64,000 nucleotides of DNA from Planktothrix tepida PCC 9214 (GTDB lineage Bacteria > Cyanobacteriota > Cyanobacteriia > Cyanobacteriales > Microcoleaceae): assembly GCF_900009145.1 (NCBI RefSeq), contig NZ_LN889782.1, positions 493,589 through 557,588 of the forward strand. The letters run 5' to 3'. The notes beneath the pieces were generated by a model. That model ran no database searches and was not told the DNA's origin. It was given only the letters and a program-made list of their open reading frames with translations. This document shows, piece after piece, positions 43,548-52,281 of this stretch. The translations under genes were made by a program, and so were the position numbers. How positions within the stretch are numbered: the first letter of the stretch is position 1; each line of letters begins with the position of its first letter.

Positions 43548-45062
43548 TTGACTGGTCAAAGTAACTTTTTATGGGGCGTTGCTACGTCTGGTTATCAAAG
43601 TGAAGGGGGGTATAATGGTGTTGGACAACCCCAAAATAATTGGTCAGAGAGTGAACAAAAAGGCAGAGTCATGCGAACTGGGAACGCTTCTGAGTTTTGG
43701 ACTCGTTACCCAGAAGACTTTAATCAATGTCAAAAATTAGGCTTAAATTCTTTCCGCTTAGGATTAGAATGGAGTCGCATTCAACCCACAACAACCCCGG
43801 AAATTTCTCCCGCCCCCAATTATGATTTTCAGGTGTTAGATGACTATGCAGAACGCATCGCGACTTGTCGTCAATATGGCTTAGAACCTATTGTCACCTT
43901 ACATCACTTTACCCATCCCGCTTGGTTAGGAATTGATGCTTGGTTATCCTCAGAAACCATTGATTGTTTTATTGACTATGTGACCGTTACTGTTACCTAT
44001 ATTAACCAACGTTTAACGGATTACTATCAACAACCTCCGATTCATTGGTATATTACCATTAATGAACCCAATATTTTAGTTCTAAATACCTATCTAAGCG
44101 GTCAATTTCCCTCTGGGAATTTTACGGGAATTCTAGCGGTTTGGAAAGCTTATAATCATTTATTGGCGGCTCATATTCGCGCCTATAATGCAGTTCATGA
44201 TATTTATGAAAAATATGGATGGACAAAACCGCTTGTGACCTTAAACACCTATTGTAGTGATTTATATTGGTCAGAAAAAGTGATTTGGGATTTGTTAGAT
44301 ACCCAGACCAGGAAAGTCAAGCCTAAGGAACTCAGAAATTATGTTTATGCTCAAGCCAAACATTTAGAAACCGCTTTGCGTCGAGCTTCTTTACCCTTTC
44401 GTAAAGATATTCCCTATCAATTGGGACGGTTAGCCCGTTGGATGGGAAATCGCATTGGTCATCGAACCTTTGATATTAAACATTTAGACTATTATTGGCA
44501 AGAATTAATGGTTTCTCCTCGCCAAAAAGTCTATGATTATCTCGCTATAGATTATTATGATCCCTTTATTGCTCATACGTTCCGTTTACCGTCTTTTTCT
44601 GATTTTGAATTTAAAACTAAAGGAATTAGAAATTGGTTAATGACCGGAATTACGAGTAAATGGTGGGACTGGCGAGCGCTCCCTGAAGGATTATCGTTTT
44701 TCTGTAAATATTATGCTCAGGAATATAACCTCCCGATTTTAATTGCTGAAAATGGCATGGCGTTACGTCGAAAACCGGATAATAGTATTGCAACTCGTCG
44801 TTCTGACCAACTGCACCGCAGTCAATTTTTAGAAGCCCATCTGCGCCAAATTCAACAGTTATTAAAGGAAAATATTCCGATTTTGGGATATATGCACTGG
44901 TCGTTAACAGATAATTATGAATGGGGGTCTTATACGCCCAGGTTTGGGTTATTTAGTATTGATTTTAATCGCGGAACAGAACGGGAAATTGAGGATCATT
45001 TAGGCGATCGCCCTGCGGAAACCTATGCTAAATTAATTCAAGAAATTCAAAATAGTGTCTGA
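43548..45062 (+). CDS. Glycoside hydrolase family 1 protein (beta-glycosidase or transglycosidase)
   Basis: The protein has 504 residues, starting at TTG 43548 with AAGGAG upstream. GH1 marks: FLWGVATSGYQSEGG at the start, acid/base E173 in TINEPN, nucleophile E401 in LIAENGMA, and GYMHWSLTDNYEWGSYTPRF near the end. FRLGLEWSRI recalls the archaeal and SFR2 branch rather than typical beta-glucosidases. An insert of about 60 residues (KVKPKELRNYVYAQAKHLET to LGRLARWMGNRIGHRTFDIK) is basic and might bind membranes. No signal peptide, so cytosolic. Pairing with a GT28 lipid glycosyltransferase raises the idea of a lipid-active GH1, as plant SFR2 is; that is inference. Confidence 0.88.
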   Translation: MTGQSNFLWGVATSGYQSEGGYNGVGQPQNNWSESEQKGRVMRTGNASEFWTRYPEDFNQCQKLGLNSFRLGLEWSRIQPTTTPEISPAPNYDFQVLDDYAERIATCRQYGLEPIVTLHHFTHPAWLGIDAWLSSETIDCFIDYVTVTVTYINQRLTDYYQQPPIHWYITINEPNILVLNTYLSGQFPSGNFTGILAVWKAYNHLLAAHIRAYNAVHDIYEKYGWTKPLVTLNTYCSDLYWSEKVIWDLLDTQTRKVKPKELRNYVYAQAKHLETALRRASLPFRKDIPYQLGRLARWMGNRIGHRTFDIKHLDYYWQELMVSPRQKVYDYLAIDYYDPFIAHTFRLPSFSDFEFKTKGIRNWLMTGITSKWWDWRALPEGLSFFCKYYAQEYNLPILIAENGMALRRKPDNSIATRRSDQLHRSQFLEAHLRQIQQLLKENIPILGYMHWSLTDNYEWGSYTPRFGLFSIDFNRGTEREIEDHLGDRPAETYAKLIQEIQNSV

Positions 45063-45067
45063 TTCTG

Positions 45068-46290
45068 GTTTCAATTCTCAATCCCCATTGCTGAGGATTG
45101 TTATTTTTCCTTGAATTTTATATGGGCATCCCAAAATAGTTTCAATTCTCAATCCCCATTGCTGAGGATTGTTATCATAATTCAGATTCTAGCACAATCC
45201 CCTAAATCTAGTTTTAAAATTCTCAATCCCCATTGCTGAGGATTGTTATAGGGATTAACCCAGGTGACTCTATTATAAAATCTGGTTTCAATTCTCAATC
45301 CCCATTGCTGAGGATTGTTATCGACGAGATTTTCCTTGTTCATTATAGGTGTTAACGTTTCAATTCTCAATCCCCATTGCTGAGGATTGTTATCAACAAT
45401 GAGTTTAGAAAACATTGGAGGAGAAGAGAGTAGTTTCAATTCTCAATCCCCATTGCTGAGGATTGTTATGATTTATTAACTCAGGAGTGATCGCACTGGC
45501 TAGAGTTTCAATTCTCAATCCCCATTGCTGAGGATTGTTATTCTATAGGAGATGTTGCTAAAATCAAAGCAAGAAAATAAGTTTCAATTCTCAATCCCCA
45601 TTGCTGAGGATTGTTATACATAGGCAATTAAATCTTTACGAGCTTGATAGATATCATGTTTCAATTCTCAATCCCCATTGCTGAGGATTGTTATTCAAGG
45701 CGGTCTATATCTGATTGAGTGAGATAGGGTTTCAATTCTCAATCCCCATTGCTGAGGATTGTTATCCCTCGTTTGATAGTTTGTTGGAATGGTTGATCCT
45801 TGTTTCAATTCTCAATCCCCATTGCTGAGGATTGTTATGGTTTTGCTGCCTCTGCCTTTTTTTCTTGTTTTTTTGTTTCAATTCTCAATCCCCATTGCTG
45901 AGGATTGTTATACTCCACCACCGCGAGGGGTTTAGTCCTTTCTGTATTTCAAGTTTCAATTCTCAATCCCCATTGCTGAGGATTGTTATAATGATTAATT
46001 AACATTTTGGAGCAACCTATGAGTCAAGTTTCAATTCTCAATCCCCATTGCTGAGGATTGTTATGTGAAGGATTTTATCGGATTTATGCCTTCAGACAAG
46101 AAAAGTTTCAATTCTCAATCCCCATTGCTGAGGATTGTTATTTAACCAATATTGAATACCCTCCTGCTAGTGGGAATTTTTGTTTCAATTCTCAATCCCC
46201 ATTGCTGAGGATTGTTATCGGCTAGTCCTATTCTGATTGCTAGAAATTCATTAGTTTCAATTCTCAATCCCCATTGCTGAGGATTGTTAT
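45068..46290 (-). CRISPR. CRISPR array, 17 repeats of 37 bp, 16 spacers, type I-C
   Basis: Repeat starts: 45068, 45139, 45213, 45285, 45357, 45433, 45505, 45581, 45658, 45729, 45802, 45875, 45953, 46028, 46105, 46182, 46254. On the plus strand each begins GTTTCAATTCTCAATCC and ends GCTGAGGATTGTTAT. The third has three changes near its 5' edge; the rest appear identical. Spacers are 34-41 bp and all different. The minus strand is the likely crRNA sense: there the repeat ends ATTGAAAC and has a CAATCC/GGATTG stem leaving an 11-nt handle AGAATTGAAAC, the length made by Cas5c in I-C systems. The cas genes lie on the same strand upstream. Confidence 0.97.
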
Positions 46291-46521
46291 AGCAGGCTGC
46301 TGGAACCCCTGTGATATTTAATTTTCAAGGTGCAATTCCGCCAATCTAATTTAATAATAGCAAATCTTCCCATTATTTGTCAAATTTGTATTAAAAAAAA
46401 ATCCTTGAATCCCTTTCAGATTAAGCCTTACACAGATTGCGCCAACCTATTTTTTAAATAAATGCCAGAACTCATACAGAATAAGGGTTCTGGCATAAAC
46501 GCCCAAAAACAGCTAAGGGTT
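46291..46521 (-). promoter_or_regulatory. Probable CRISPR leader
   Basis: An AT-rich, gene-free stretch (A-run near 46392, TTTAATAATAGC near 46350) sits at the 5' end of the array in crRNA sense. The array next to it has intact repeats, while the only degenerate array repeat is near the far end. This agrees with the leader being here. Confidence 0.6.
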
Positions 46522-46628
46522 GTTTCAATTCGCAATCCCTATAACTGAGGATTGTTAGGTTCAGGCTGTTTCTCCCACACCTCGAAGTATTGTTTAAATT
46601 CTCAATCCCTATAAAAAGGGGTTGTTCT
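46522..46628 (-). repeat. Two fossil CRISPR repeats with one spacer-length gap
   Basis: Degenerate copies of the repeat lie at 46522-46558 (core reads CCCTATAACTGAGGATT) and 46592-46628 (core CCCTATAAAAAGGGGTT), 33 bp apart. They stop 2 bp before the cas7 stop codon. They appear to be a dead mini-array separated from the live one by the leader. Confidence 0.75.
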
Positions 46629-46630
46629 GG

Positions 46631-47482
46631 TTATTGATTAATATCCCAGAGATTCACACCATCAGGAATTTGCCCATCAATTTTAATCTCGTAATCATTA
46701 ATACTTCGAGGGATATCAGATTGTTTTTCTACTGACAACAAATCAAACAATTTATGAGAAGGAAAATTTCCCCATTTGCTATCATGGGTAAACACAAATA
46801 AGCCACGACAATTCATTGAAGAACGGGAAGAACTGCGATCAAATTCCCAACAATTTAATAATGATTCCCAGAACAATTGGAGATCATCACTAGAAACCTT
46901 ACCGCCCAAACCCGGGTTATAATGAATTTCAATCTTAAACAATCCATAAGGAATTAACTCTTTCCGTCCCATCGTTTTATTGTCTTTTTTCTCCTTAGCT
47001 TCCGTCGCCGCACACCGGGTAATAGTAGCAGAAATAGGCAAAACTGGATCATAAGAGCGCCCCCAAGAAATTTGTAATGGCCCCCAAACTTGACCCGCAT
47101 TTAAACCCGTAGAAAGCACCGCCCCAAACATCCGAATATCATAGAAGTTTTCAATCATCCAGTTTCGAGCTTTTTCTTGTTGGTCAGACGTTGATTCCTT
47201 TTTCTTGACTTCAATTTTTAACTCTGAATAAGCTTTCTCAATTTTCTCATTTAAGACGCTGCCTTCTTCAACAAAAATTTTATAATTGACCTCTCCCTTT
47301 TTCGTCAGTCTAACATAGTTGCGAACCTTCCGTTTCATACAAGCATCACTGATTAAACCATGTCTGGTTTCTGGGTCAATTCGGGGTTGATTTCCTGCAT
47401 CTGGGTCGCCGTTAGGATTACCGTCCAGACAATCAACTAACAGAATTGCATCGTGTTTTTTAGAAGGATCAAAGTGTAACAT
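46631..47482 (-). CDS. cas7: Type I-C Cascade backbone protein Cas7 (Csd2)
   Basis: The protein has 283 residues. LLVDCLDGNPNGDPDAGNQP (about 15-34) followed by RIDPETRHGLISDACMKRKV is the Csd2/Cas7 signature. It also has the central FGAVLSTGLNAGQVWGPLQI and SATITRCA. Six or so copies coat the crRNA spacer in Cascade. It is the last gene of the minus-strand cas operon. Its start lies 3 nt after the cas8c stop codon, so the genes are co-translated. No cas4, cas1 or cas2 follows; the CRISPR array does. Confidence 0.94.
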   Translation of the reverse strand: MLHFDPSKKHDAILLVDCLDGNPNGDPDAGNQPRIDPETRHGLISDACMKRKVRNYVRLTKKGEVNYKIFVEEGSVLNEKIEKAYSELKIEVKKKESTSDQQEKARNWMIENFYDIRMFGAVLSTGLNAGQVWGPLQISWGRSYDPVLPISATITRCAATEAKEKKDNKTMGRKELIPYGLFKIEIHYNPGLGGKVSSDDLQLFWESLLNCWEFDRSSSRSSMNCRGLFVFTHDSKWGNFPSHKLFDLLSVEKQSDIPRSINDYEIKIDGQIPDGVNLWDINQ

Positions 47483-47485
47483 AGT

Positions 47486-49159
47486 TTATTCTTCCTCGTT
47501 ATTTTTATTGGATTTTTTGGTAAAAAACTCAGCCCGTTTCTTAGCAAATCCTACAAAAAATAAGGATTGCTGACGGAGGGTAAAATTGTCGGGTAAATTG
47601 TCAGGAGAAATAGTTCGGAACTCCTCATCTAATAGAAGTTTAATGTACTTAGTTTCTTCTTCCAAAAGGTGATGAGCATAACACCCTTGATAAAGTCGTC
47701 CGAAAACTTGAGAGGGAGTTGTAGAAAGTGTTTTCAGAGAACGGGTAACATTAGTATCTTCTTTCTCCTGTTTTCGTGCTTTTATTTGTGCCATGTGCAT
47801 TAGGAAAGTTATCCGTCCTAACTGATAGGCAATTTGATCATTTGGGTCGTTCATATTGGGATATTGGGTATAGAAAAATAAAGCTTTTGCCCGGTCAAAA
47901 GATGCAAAAGTGTCCTGTTCCGCACAGATTCTATCAATGACTTTCTTGGCATAAATTTGAGGAAGTTCTTTCCCTAATAATGCAAATTGAATCAAGGCAG
48001 TATCAATCACTTCCGTATGTTCTTTATTGGGATCAAAGAACGCAGCCTTACGGAAAACCCAGATCGGTTTGATCCATTGTTCAAACCACTGTTGAAGTTG
48101 ACAAAACTGTTCAACATTATCTGCAATTGCATCCGGGGAAATGGAGTCAATTTTGTTGATGGCAACCCGCCCCATGTTCCCTTTAAGAATACCCAGATAA
48201 AACTTGCTGGAATAATGACGGGTATTTAAACTTTTCCCCGTGTTAATGCCTTGAATTAAACCCTTTAAACGGCAGGCTTGAACATCTTGCCAAAACTCAG
48301 GATTGATGCCTTCTTGGTTCTGATTTCCCCAAAAAACAAACATCTGATTCCCAAACTTCTGATGATGTCTGGGATTACTTTGCAACATTTCCACACCTCC
48401 TAAAAACCCTAATGCGGTATCAATTCCAATGGGTGCATTCTGACAGTTATCCCATGCCCAACTTTGATACGCTGACTTATCAAAACTGGAAATAGCAGAA
48501 CCCGTTGATTGACCCCCTGGAATGCCTTTAAGTTTGCCGGGTAGGATATGGGTTAAAACTTGCGTTTCTTGACCTGTAATAATGCAATTACCCGCTTTTT
48601 TTGTCTGTTTAGATAGGAAATGTTGACTCCAAAACTGTTGAATTCTGGGACGATTGGTGACAAGTTCAGCTTGTTCTGTTTCCGGGTTTTGATAATAGAA
48701 AACAAACCGTTCCGACTCACCCGGCTTTTTGTCCTTGGGTGGCTTATTTCCCAGGGTTTCAAGCTGAGAAATAATAGATTCTGGGGTAGATTCCTGAATA
48801 AATTTTAGAACCTTTTCCAGAATCGGGTCTGATGTCACCTGCCAGCATTCTTGCAGGAGTTCTAAATAGCTGGATACTTTTTTATGGGTATCTTTACTTG
48901 ACCCAATGCCAAATAAATATTCTCCCGTATCAGCAATTAATAGAGGAGCTACACCATTACGATTGAGATTAGGAAGAATCAGTTTTTCACCCGGCTTAAA
49001 GAAAACCTTATCTTCTTTCTTCCCGATTTTAATTGTTTTTGTTTGCAGGAGGGAAATTAAGCTTGTTTCCAGGTCAATACTATAATGAGCAGTATTCGTT
49101 GAATAACCCACAGGAGGAAGTTGAAGCTGTTTTGAAAACTCATAAAGTTCAGCTAACAT
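47486..49159 (-). CDS. cas8c: Type I-C Cascade large subunit Cas8c (Csd1)
   Basis: The protein has 557 residues. The start MLAELYEFSKQLQLPPVGYS is the Csd1 N-terminus. Other family regions: RPRIQQFWSQHFLSKQTKKA, CIITGQETQVLTHILPGKLK and YQSWAWDNCQNAPIGIDTAL. The C-terminal helical region has QVFGRLYQGCYAHHLLEEET. Cas8c recognises the PAM and supports R-loop formation; in some I-C systems a shorter Cas11 is made from inside this gene, which I cannot confirm. It overlaps cas5c by 7 nt. Confidence 0.93.
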   Translation of the reverse strand: MLAELYEFSKQLQLPPVGYSTNTAHYSIDLETSLISLLQTKTIKIGKKEDKVFFKPGEKLILPNLNRNGVAPLLIADTGEYLFGIGSSKDTHKKVSSYLELLQECWQVTSDPILEKVLKFIQESTPESIISQLETLGNKPPKDKKPGESERFVFYYQNPETEQAELVTNRPRIQQFWSQHFLSKQTKKAGNCIITGQETQVLTHILPGKLKGIPGGQSTGSAISSFDKSAYQSWAWDNCQNAPIGIDTALGFLGGVEMLQSNPRHHQKFGNQMFVFWGNQNQEGINPEFWQDVQACRLKGLIQGINTGKSLNTRHYSSKFYLGILKGNMGRVAINKIDSISPDAIADNVEQFCQLQQWFEQWIKPIWVFRKAAFFDPNKEHTEVIDTALIQFALLGKELPQIYAKKVIDRICAEQDTFASFDRAKALFFYTQYPNMNDPNDQIAYQLGRITFLMHMAQIKARKQEKEDTNVTRSLKTLSTTPSQVFGRLYQGCYAHHLLEEETKYIKLLLDEEFRTISPDNLPDNFTLRQQSLFFVGFAKKRAEFFTKKSNKNNEEE

Positions 49160-49748
49160 CTCACGACCCCATCACGCATAATGGCTTCAAAGAATTCAGC
49201 TAAAACACGACCTTTAATAATCTTCTGAGATTCGTTATCTTTCCATTCCACATTCCCTTTTGGATCTTGGATAAAGTGCATTTTCTTCAGGATTCGTCCG
49301 AAGTTAAACGTCCCCAAGAGTTCAGGATGAATTTGCTCATTCCCATCAGGAAAACTGAAATTAGCGGTGAATTCCCGCACACCTAAACAAGGTTGTTTAA
49401 AGCATTGTCCTCGTTCAATTCTTCTAGAACAGATAGCATAATATTTATCTATGGGTTCTGTCGCTTTTGTTGTTAGGTGTAAGCTGAAATCTATGATGTA
49501 AGCCACATTTTTTAGAACAACATGATTTCGCTGGGATCTATCTTCATTAATCAAATACCGTCCAGAGGGGTTTTGAGTGGCCCAGGTTTTGACCGTGGAA
49601 ACAGCAATTTTGCTTTGTCCCATATTACGGAATAGGGATTGATACCGAATCGGATTCAATACCGTGATCGTTTGGATACTGTAGGTTATTTCCGGTTTCC
49701 AGAAAATCGCCTTTAGGATTCCCTCTGCTGCCGATGGCGTTAGGATTG
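49153..49748 (-). CDS. cas5c: cas5c exon 2 (Cas5c/Csd5, 3' part)
   Basis: The 596 nt from the predicted intron 3' splice site to the stop codon encode residues 25-222. The first codon is completed by one C from exon 1: Tyr-Pro-Ile-Leu, then TPSAAEGILKAIFWKPEITY, the expected Cas5c sequence. FGAIVE-like family regions follow as SIQTITVLNPIRYQSLFRNM and CSRRIERGQCFKQPCLGVRE. In type I-C, Cas5c is the pre-crRNA endonuclease and replaces Cas6. A gene caller will start this at 49659 and miss the N-terminus. It overlaps cas8c by 7 nt. Confidence 0.88.
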
Positions 49749-49755
49749 GTTAGAG

Positions 49756-49824
49756 TCGATAGGAGCGTTACCACTCCTACCTCTCCTTCAGAACCGTGCA
49801 TGAGACTTTCATCTCACACGGCTC
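49756..49824 (-). ncRNA. Group II intron domains V and VI
   Basis: Domain V is the 34-nt hairpin at 49824-49791 on the minus strand. It opens GAGCCGTGTGAGATG, has a GAAA-type tetraloop region, and closes CATGCACGGTTC. It is followed by a domain VI stem GGAG...CTCC (about 49786-49762) that should carry the branch-point adenosine. Both are in the correct order just before the 3' splice site. Confidence 0.82.
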
Positions 49825-49856
49825 CTTGATAATTCCACCTTTGTTATAGGTACGAT

Positions 49857-49992
49857 TCAAAACGGTTTATTGTCGTGATTCTTGATTAAGGAACCGTCGT
49901 GTGCCGTTTTTATGTCGTGACAATGTTTGTGTAGAAGTTGCAGATTATCATAGGTATCCTTTCCACCTAATGATATTGGTTTGATTGTGTCC
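49857..49992 (-). pseudogene. Out-of-frame remainder of the intron HNH endonuclease
   Basis: DTIKPISLGGKDTYDNLQLL then HKHCHDIKTAH matches the C-terminal half of group II intron HNH domains. It is in a different frame from the RT ORF, with the break near 49985-49995 where the codons for the expected VDH should be. The open frame extends a little upstream in antiphase to the RT gene, but that part is not a separate protein. Confidence 0.8.
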
Positions 49993-51577
49993 CAACTTCC
50001 ACAATGTCTGTACTTGTAAAATACAGACCACAGTGAGGACAAATACCTTTTTGTTTCTTGATTAATTTGGAAACCCTGGTAGGTGTTTCTGGGTATTCGC
50101 CTCGTCGCTTACTCCAATAAGTCCAGTTTCCATCAAACGGACTAGCTTCACCTTTGACCTTTGTATGCCTTACGATTGGCGTACTGCTATGGGTGAGTAA
50201 TTCTAATCCATCTTCTGTACTGAAACACCAATTTCTGTCTTCTACTGTTCTCCAGTATTTGTTTTTATTGATGTTCCCTTTTCCCCTCATTCTTGCCCAA
50301 GCTCTCAGTTTGTCATAAGTTAGATGGTCAACCTTTGAGAAGGTTTCTTTACTAACAACTGTTGAATAATAGTTTGACCAGCCTCTAATAATTGGATTCA
50401 GCTGACTAATTAAAGCAGCTTGAGGCGCAGTCTTATGATTGTCTATTACTTCAGCTATCTTGATAAGATGAGTCTTGATTTTTGTTTTTGAGGGTGTGAT
50501 TATTGTTTTAAAACCTAGTGGTGTTCCCTGGGAATTCTTAGCACTTCTGTAATTTCCTGTTGTGTGCTGTTGAATGTGGAACCCTAGGAACTCAAACCCA
50601 ACATTTCCATCAATTTTATCGAGGGTGTGGGTTAATTTTGTTTTACTGGGTTTTAATTCCAGTCCCATATCACTTAACCATTCGGCGATTATCTCTTGAC
50701 ACTTTTTGACAACGTTTAAATCCTTGTGGATGATCACAAAGTCATCAGCATATCGGATTAGACTAAGGGATTCACGGTTAACCGATTTTTGCCCTTTTAG
50801 AGTTTCTGCATATTGCTTGACTCGTTCTTCCATACCATGTAGGGCAATATTCGCAAGTAGGGGTGAAATTACCCCCCCTTGCGGTGTACCATTATTGGTA
50901 AGAAAAAGTTCTTTTCCATCCATATACCCTGCCTTAAGCCATGATTTAATTTGTCTGCTTAATGTGGGGTATGTTTGTATTTTGGAGATTAATGCCTTGT
51001 GGTCTATCCGGTCGAAGCATTTTGATATATCAGCATCTAGCACATATTTAGCTTTTTGCTTAATACTGTTATAAATTGCATCAATCGCATCATGACAGGA
51101 ACGTCCTGGTCTGAAACCATAACTGTTTGGCTCGAATTTAGCCTCCCATTCTGGTTCTAACGCTAGTTTGACTAACGCTTGTAATGCACGGTCGTTTATT
51201 GTGGGTATTCCTAATGGACGGGTTTCGGTTGTTCCGGGTTTGGGAATTATTACCCTACGAGTAGGTTTTACCTTACCTGTTAACTTTAATCGTCCTACAA
51301 GGTTCATCCGTTGTTTTGGTGTTAGAGATTTGACTCCATCCACACCTGCGGTATTTTTGCCTTGATTATCTTGTGTTACCCGACGTACCGCGATACATTT
51401 TGCCGACCAAGACCTAATCAGGGTCTTCTGAAGTTTGCGAACTGCTTTAACATCGCCTCGTTCACTCGCTCGAAATATTCTCTTTTGCAACTTAAAAGTC
51501 ACCTGTTCTAGCTTGCGCCAGTTGATGTCTTTCCACTCCACCGTCTGATTTTTATTCAGCGTTTTAGATTTATTCAT
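49967..51577 (-). CDS. ltrA: Group II intron-encoded reverse transcriptase/maturase with disrupted HNH end
   Basis: The protein has 536 residues. RT domain: KTAGVDGVKSL-type start NTAGVDGVKSLTPKQRMNLV, RPLGIPTINDRALQALVKLA, GFRPGRSCHDAIDAIYNSIK, NGTPQGGVISPLLANIALHG and catalytic LIRYADDFVIIH. The maturase X domain follows (about 370-480). It ends in a C-terminal KGICPHCGLYFTSTDIVEV, the first half of an HNH domain, and then runs out of frame after about 10 further codons. The second half (DTIKPISLGGKDTYDNLQ, about 49880-49990) continues in another frame, and the catalytic VDH is lost. RT and splicing help look intact; the endonuclease does not. Confidence 0.88.
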   Translation of the reverse strand: MNKSKTLNKNQTVEWKDINWRKLEQVTFKLQKRIFRASERGDVKAVRKLQKTLIRSWSAKCIAVRRVTQDNQGKNTAGVDGVKSLTPKQRMNLVGRLKLTGKVKPTRRVIIPKPGTTETRPLGIPTINDRALQALVKLALEPEWEAKFEPNSYGFRPGRSCHDAIDAIYNSIKQKAKYVLDADISKCFDRIDHKALISKIQTYPTLSRQIKSWLKAGYMDGKELFLTNNGTPQGGVISPLLANIALHGMEERVKQYAETLKGQKSVNRESLSLIRYADDFVIIHKDLNVVKKCQEIIAEWLSDMGLELKPSKTKLTHTLDKIDGNVGFEFLGFHIQQHTTGNYRSAKNSQGTPLGFKTIITPSKTKIKTHLIKIAEVIDNHKTAPQAALISQLNPIIRGWSNYYSTVVSKETFSKVDHLTYDKLRAWARMRGKGNINKNKYWRTVEDRNWCFSTEDGLELLTHSSTPIVRHTKVKGEASPFDGNWTYWSKRRGEYPETPTRVSKLIKKQKGICPHCGLYFTSTDIVEVGTQSNQYH

Positions 51578-52181
51578 TGCTACTTGTTCTATTTCTTTGG
51601 AATTACCGAGTATCTGTCAGCATATCCCTTGCATTACCAAGGGCATTCGCTTTTGATACCATCCCTCCCCTAGTTACCATTCGTTAGCTACTTACTGGTT
51701 ATCGACCTTTTTACCAGAGATAATTAGGGGTTACTTCGTTCCGATTACATATTTGTTTGAAGTCTTTAGCGTGATGCTCTCCACCGGGTTTATTGGGCTT
51801 GTGCTAATAAGTCGGGCTATCAACCGCTTATGCCCTTTCCTTGCCTTTTGGCTTGGTGTTTATCAAGTTTTATCTTGATTTAGCCATTACACCATTTCGT
51901 ATCACGATGGTTCGGACACATCTTTGCTTACGCTACGCATGAACTTCTTGCTCGATAGTTACCAGATTTGGCTACCAGTAGTTCTACCTTTTAACCCCGC
52001 TTTAGTCTGTTAGTTGCTACCTAGTAAACTAGGGGTTATGCTTTCACCTCAGCACTTGAGGGATGGGACTTAATTCACAGAATTTCACCCATAAATGTAA
52101 TCAGTTGTCACTAACTGTTTAGACAGTTAGGCTAACCTTCCCATAAGCTTTTCAGCTTATTTTAGGTTAAACGAATCGCAC

Positions 52182-52254
52182 GATAGGAATACGGATCTGC
52201 TTTTGTTTCGGGGCGAGTAAACAATGCCAAGTCACCCCATACCTTTAATTTCAT
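52182..52254 (-). CDS. cas5c: cas5c exon 1 (N-terminal 24 codons)
   Basis: From ATG 52254 the minus strand encodes MKLKVWGDLALFTRPETKAD then PYSY, the typical Cas5c start, plus one C. It then meets the intron's GTGCG. Without splicing the reading frame would continue RAIRLT and stop at TAA. It is too short for most gene finders. It faces cas3 across a 45-bp gap. Confidence 0.88.
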
Positions 52255-52258
52255 GTTC

Positions 52259-52281
52259 TATACTGTCATAAAGTGAGTATA
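52259..52281. promoter_or_regulatory. Dyad in the divergent cas5c/cas3 promoter gap
   Basis: TATACT (52259-52264) and AGTATA (52276-52281) are exact complements 11 bp apart in a 45-bp gap between two divergent start codons. Both cas transcripts must start in or near here, so it is a candidate operator or overlapping promoter. Confidence 0.5.

Larger units (their letters stand above)
49749..52181 (-). mobile_element. Group II intron inserted in cas5c, sense orientation, 2433 bp
   Basis: The minus-strand 5' end at 52181 begins GTGCG, the group II 5' consensus. The 3' end at 49749 reads CGACTCTAAC. Domain V and VI hairpins lie just before the 3' end. A reverse transcriptase/maturase ORF (49967-51577) fills domain IV. 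Removing 49749-52181 joins 73 nt of exon 1 to 596 nt of exon 2, 669 nt in total, an exact open frame. The same orientation as cas5c means it can be spliced from the mRNA. The 5' RNA part (51578-52181) has no ORF and is domain I-III ribozyme sequence. Confidence 0.88.

Noticed and set aside
45182..45439. Open frame across the CRISPR array on the minus strand
   Set aside because: It is translated repeat sequence (NNPQQWGLRIET recurring); not a gene.
45105..46253. Self-targeting CRISPR spacers within the window
   Set aside because: By eye I found no spacer matching another part of this window; a full genome search would be needed.
49153..49659. Cas5c read as a 168-residue protein starting at 49659
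   Set aside because: The Met-less upstream sequence TPSAAEGILKAIFW continues the family up to 49748, so this start only reflects the intron interruption.
50706..51365. Plus-strand frames opposite the intron RT
   Set aside because: They mirror the RT codons on the other strand and show no family match.
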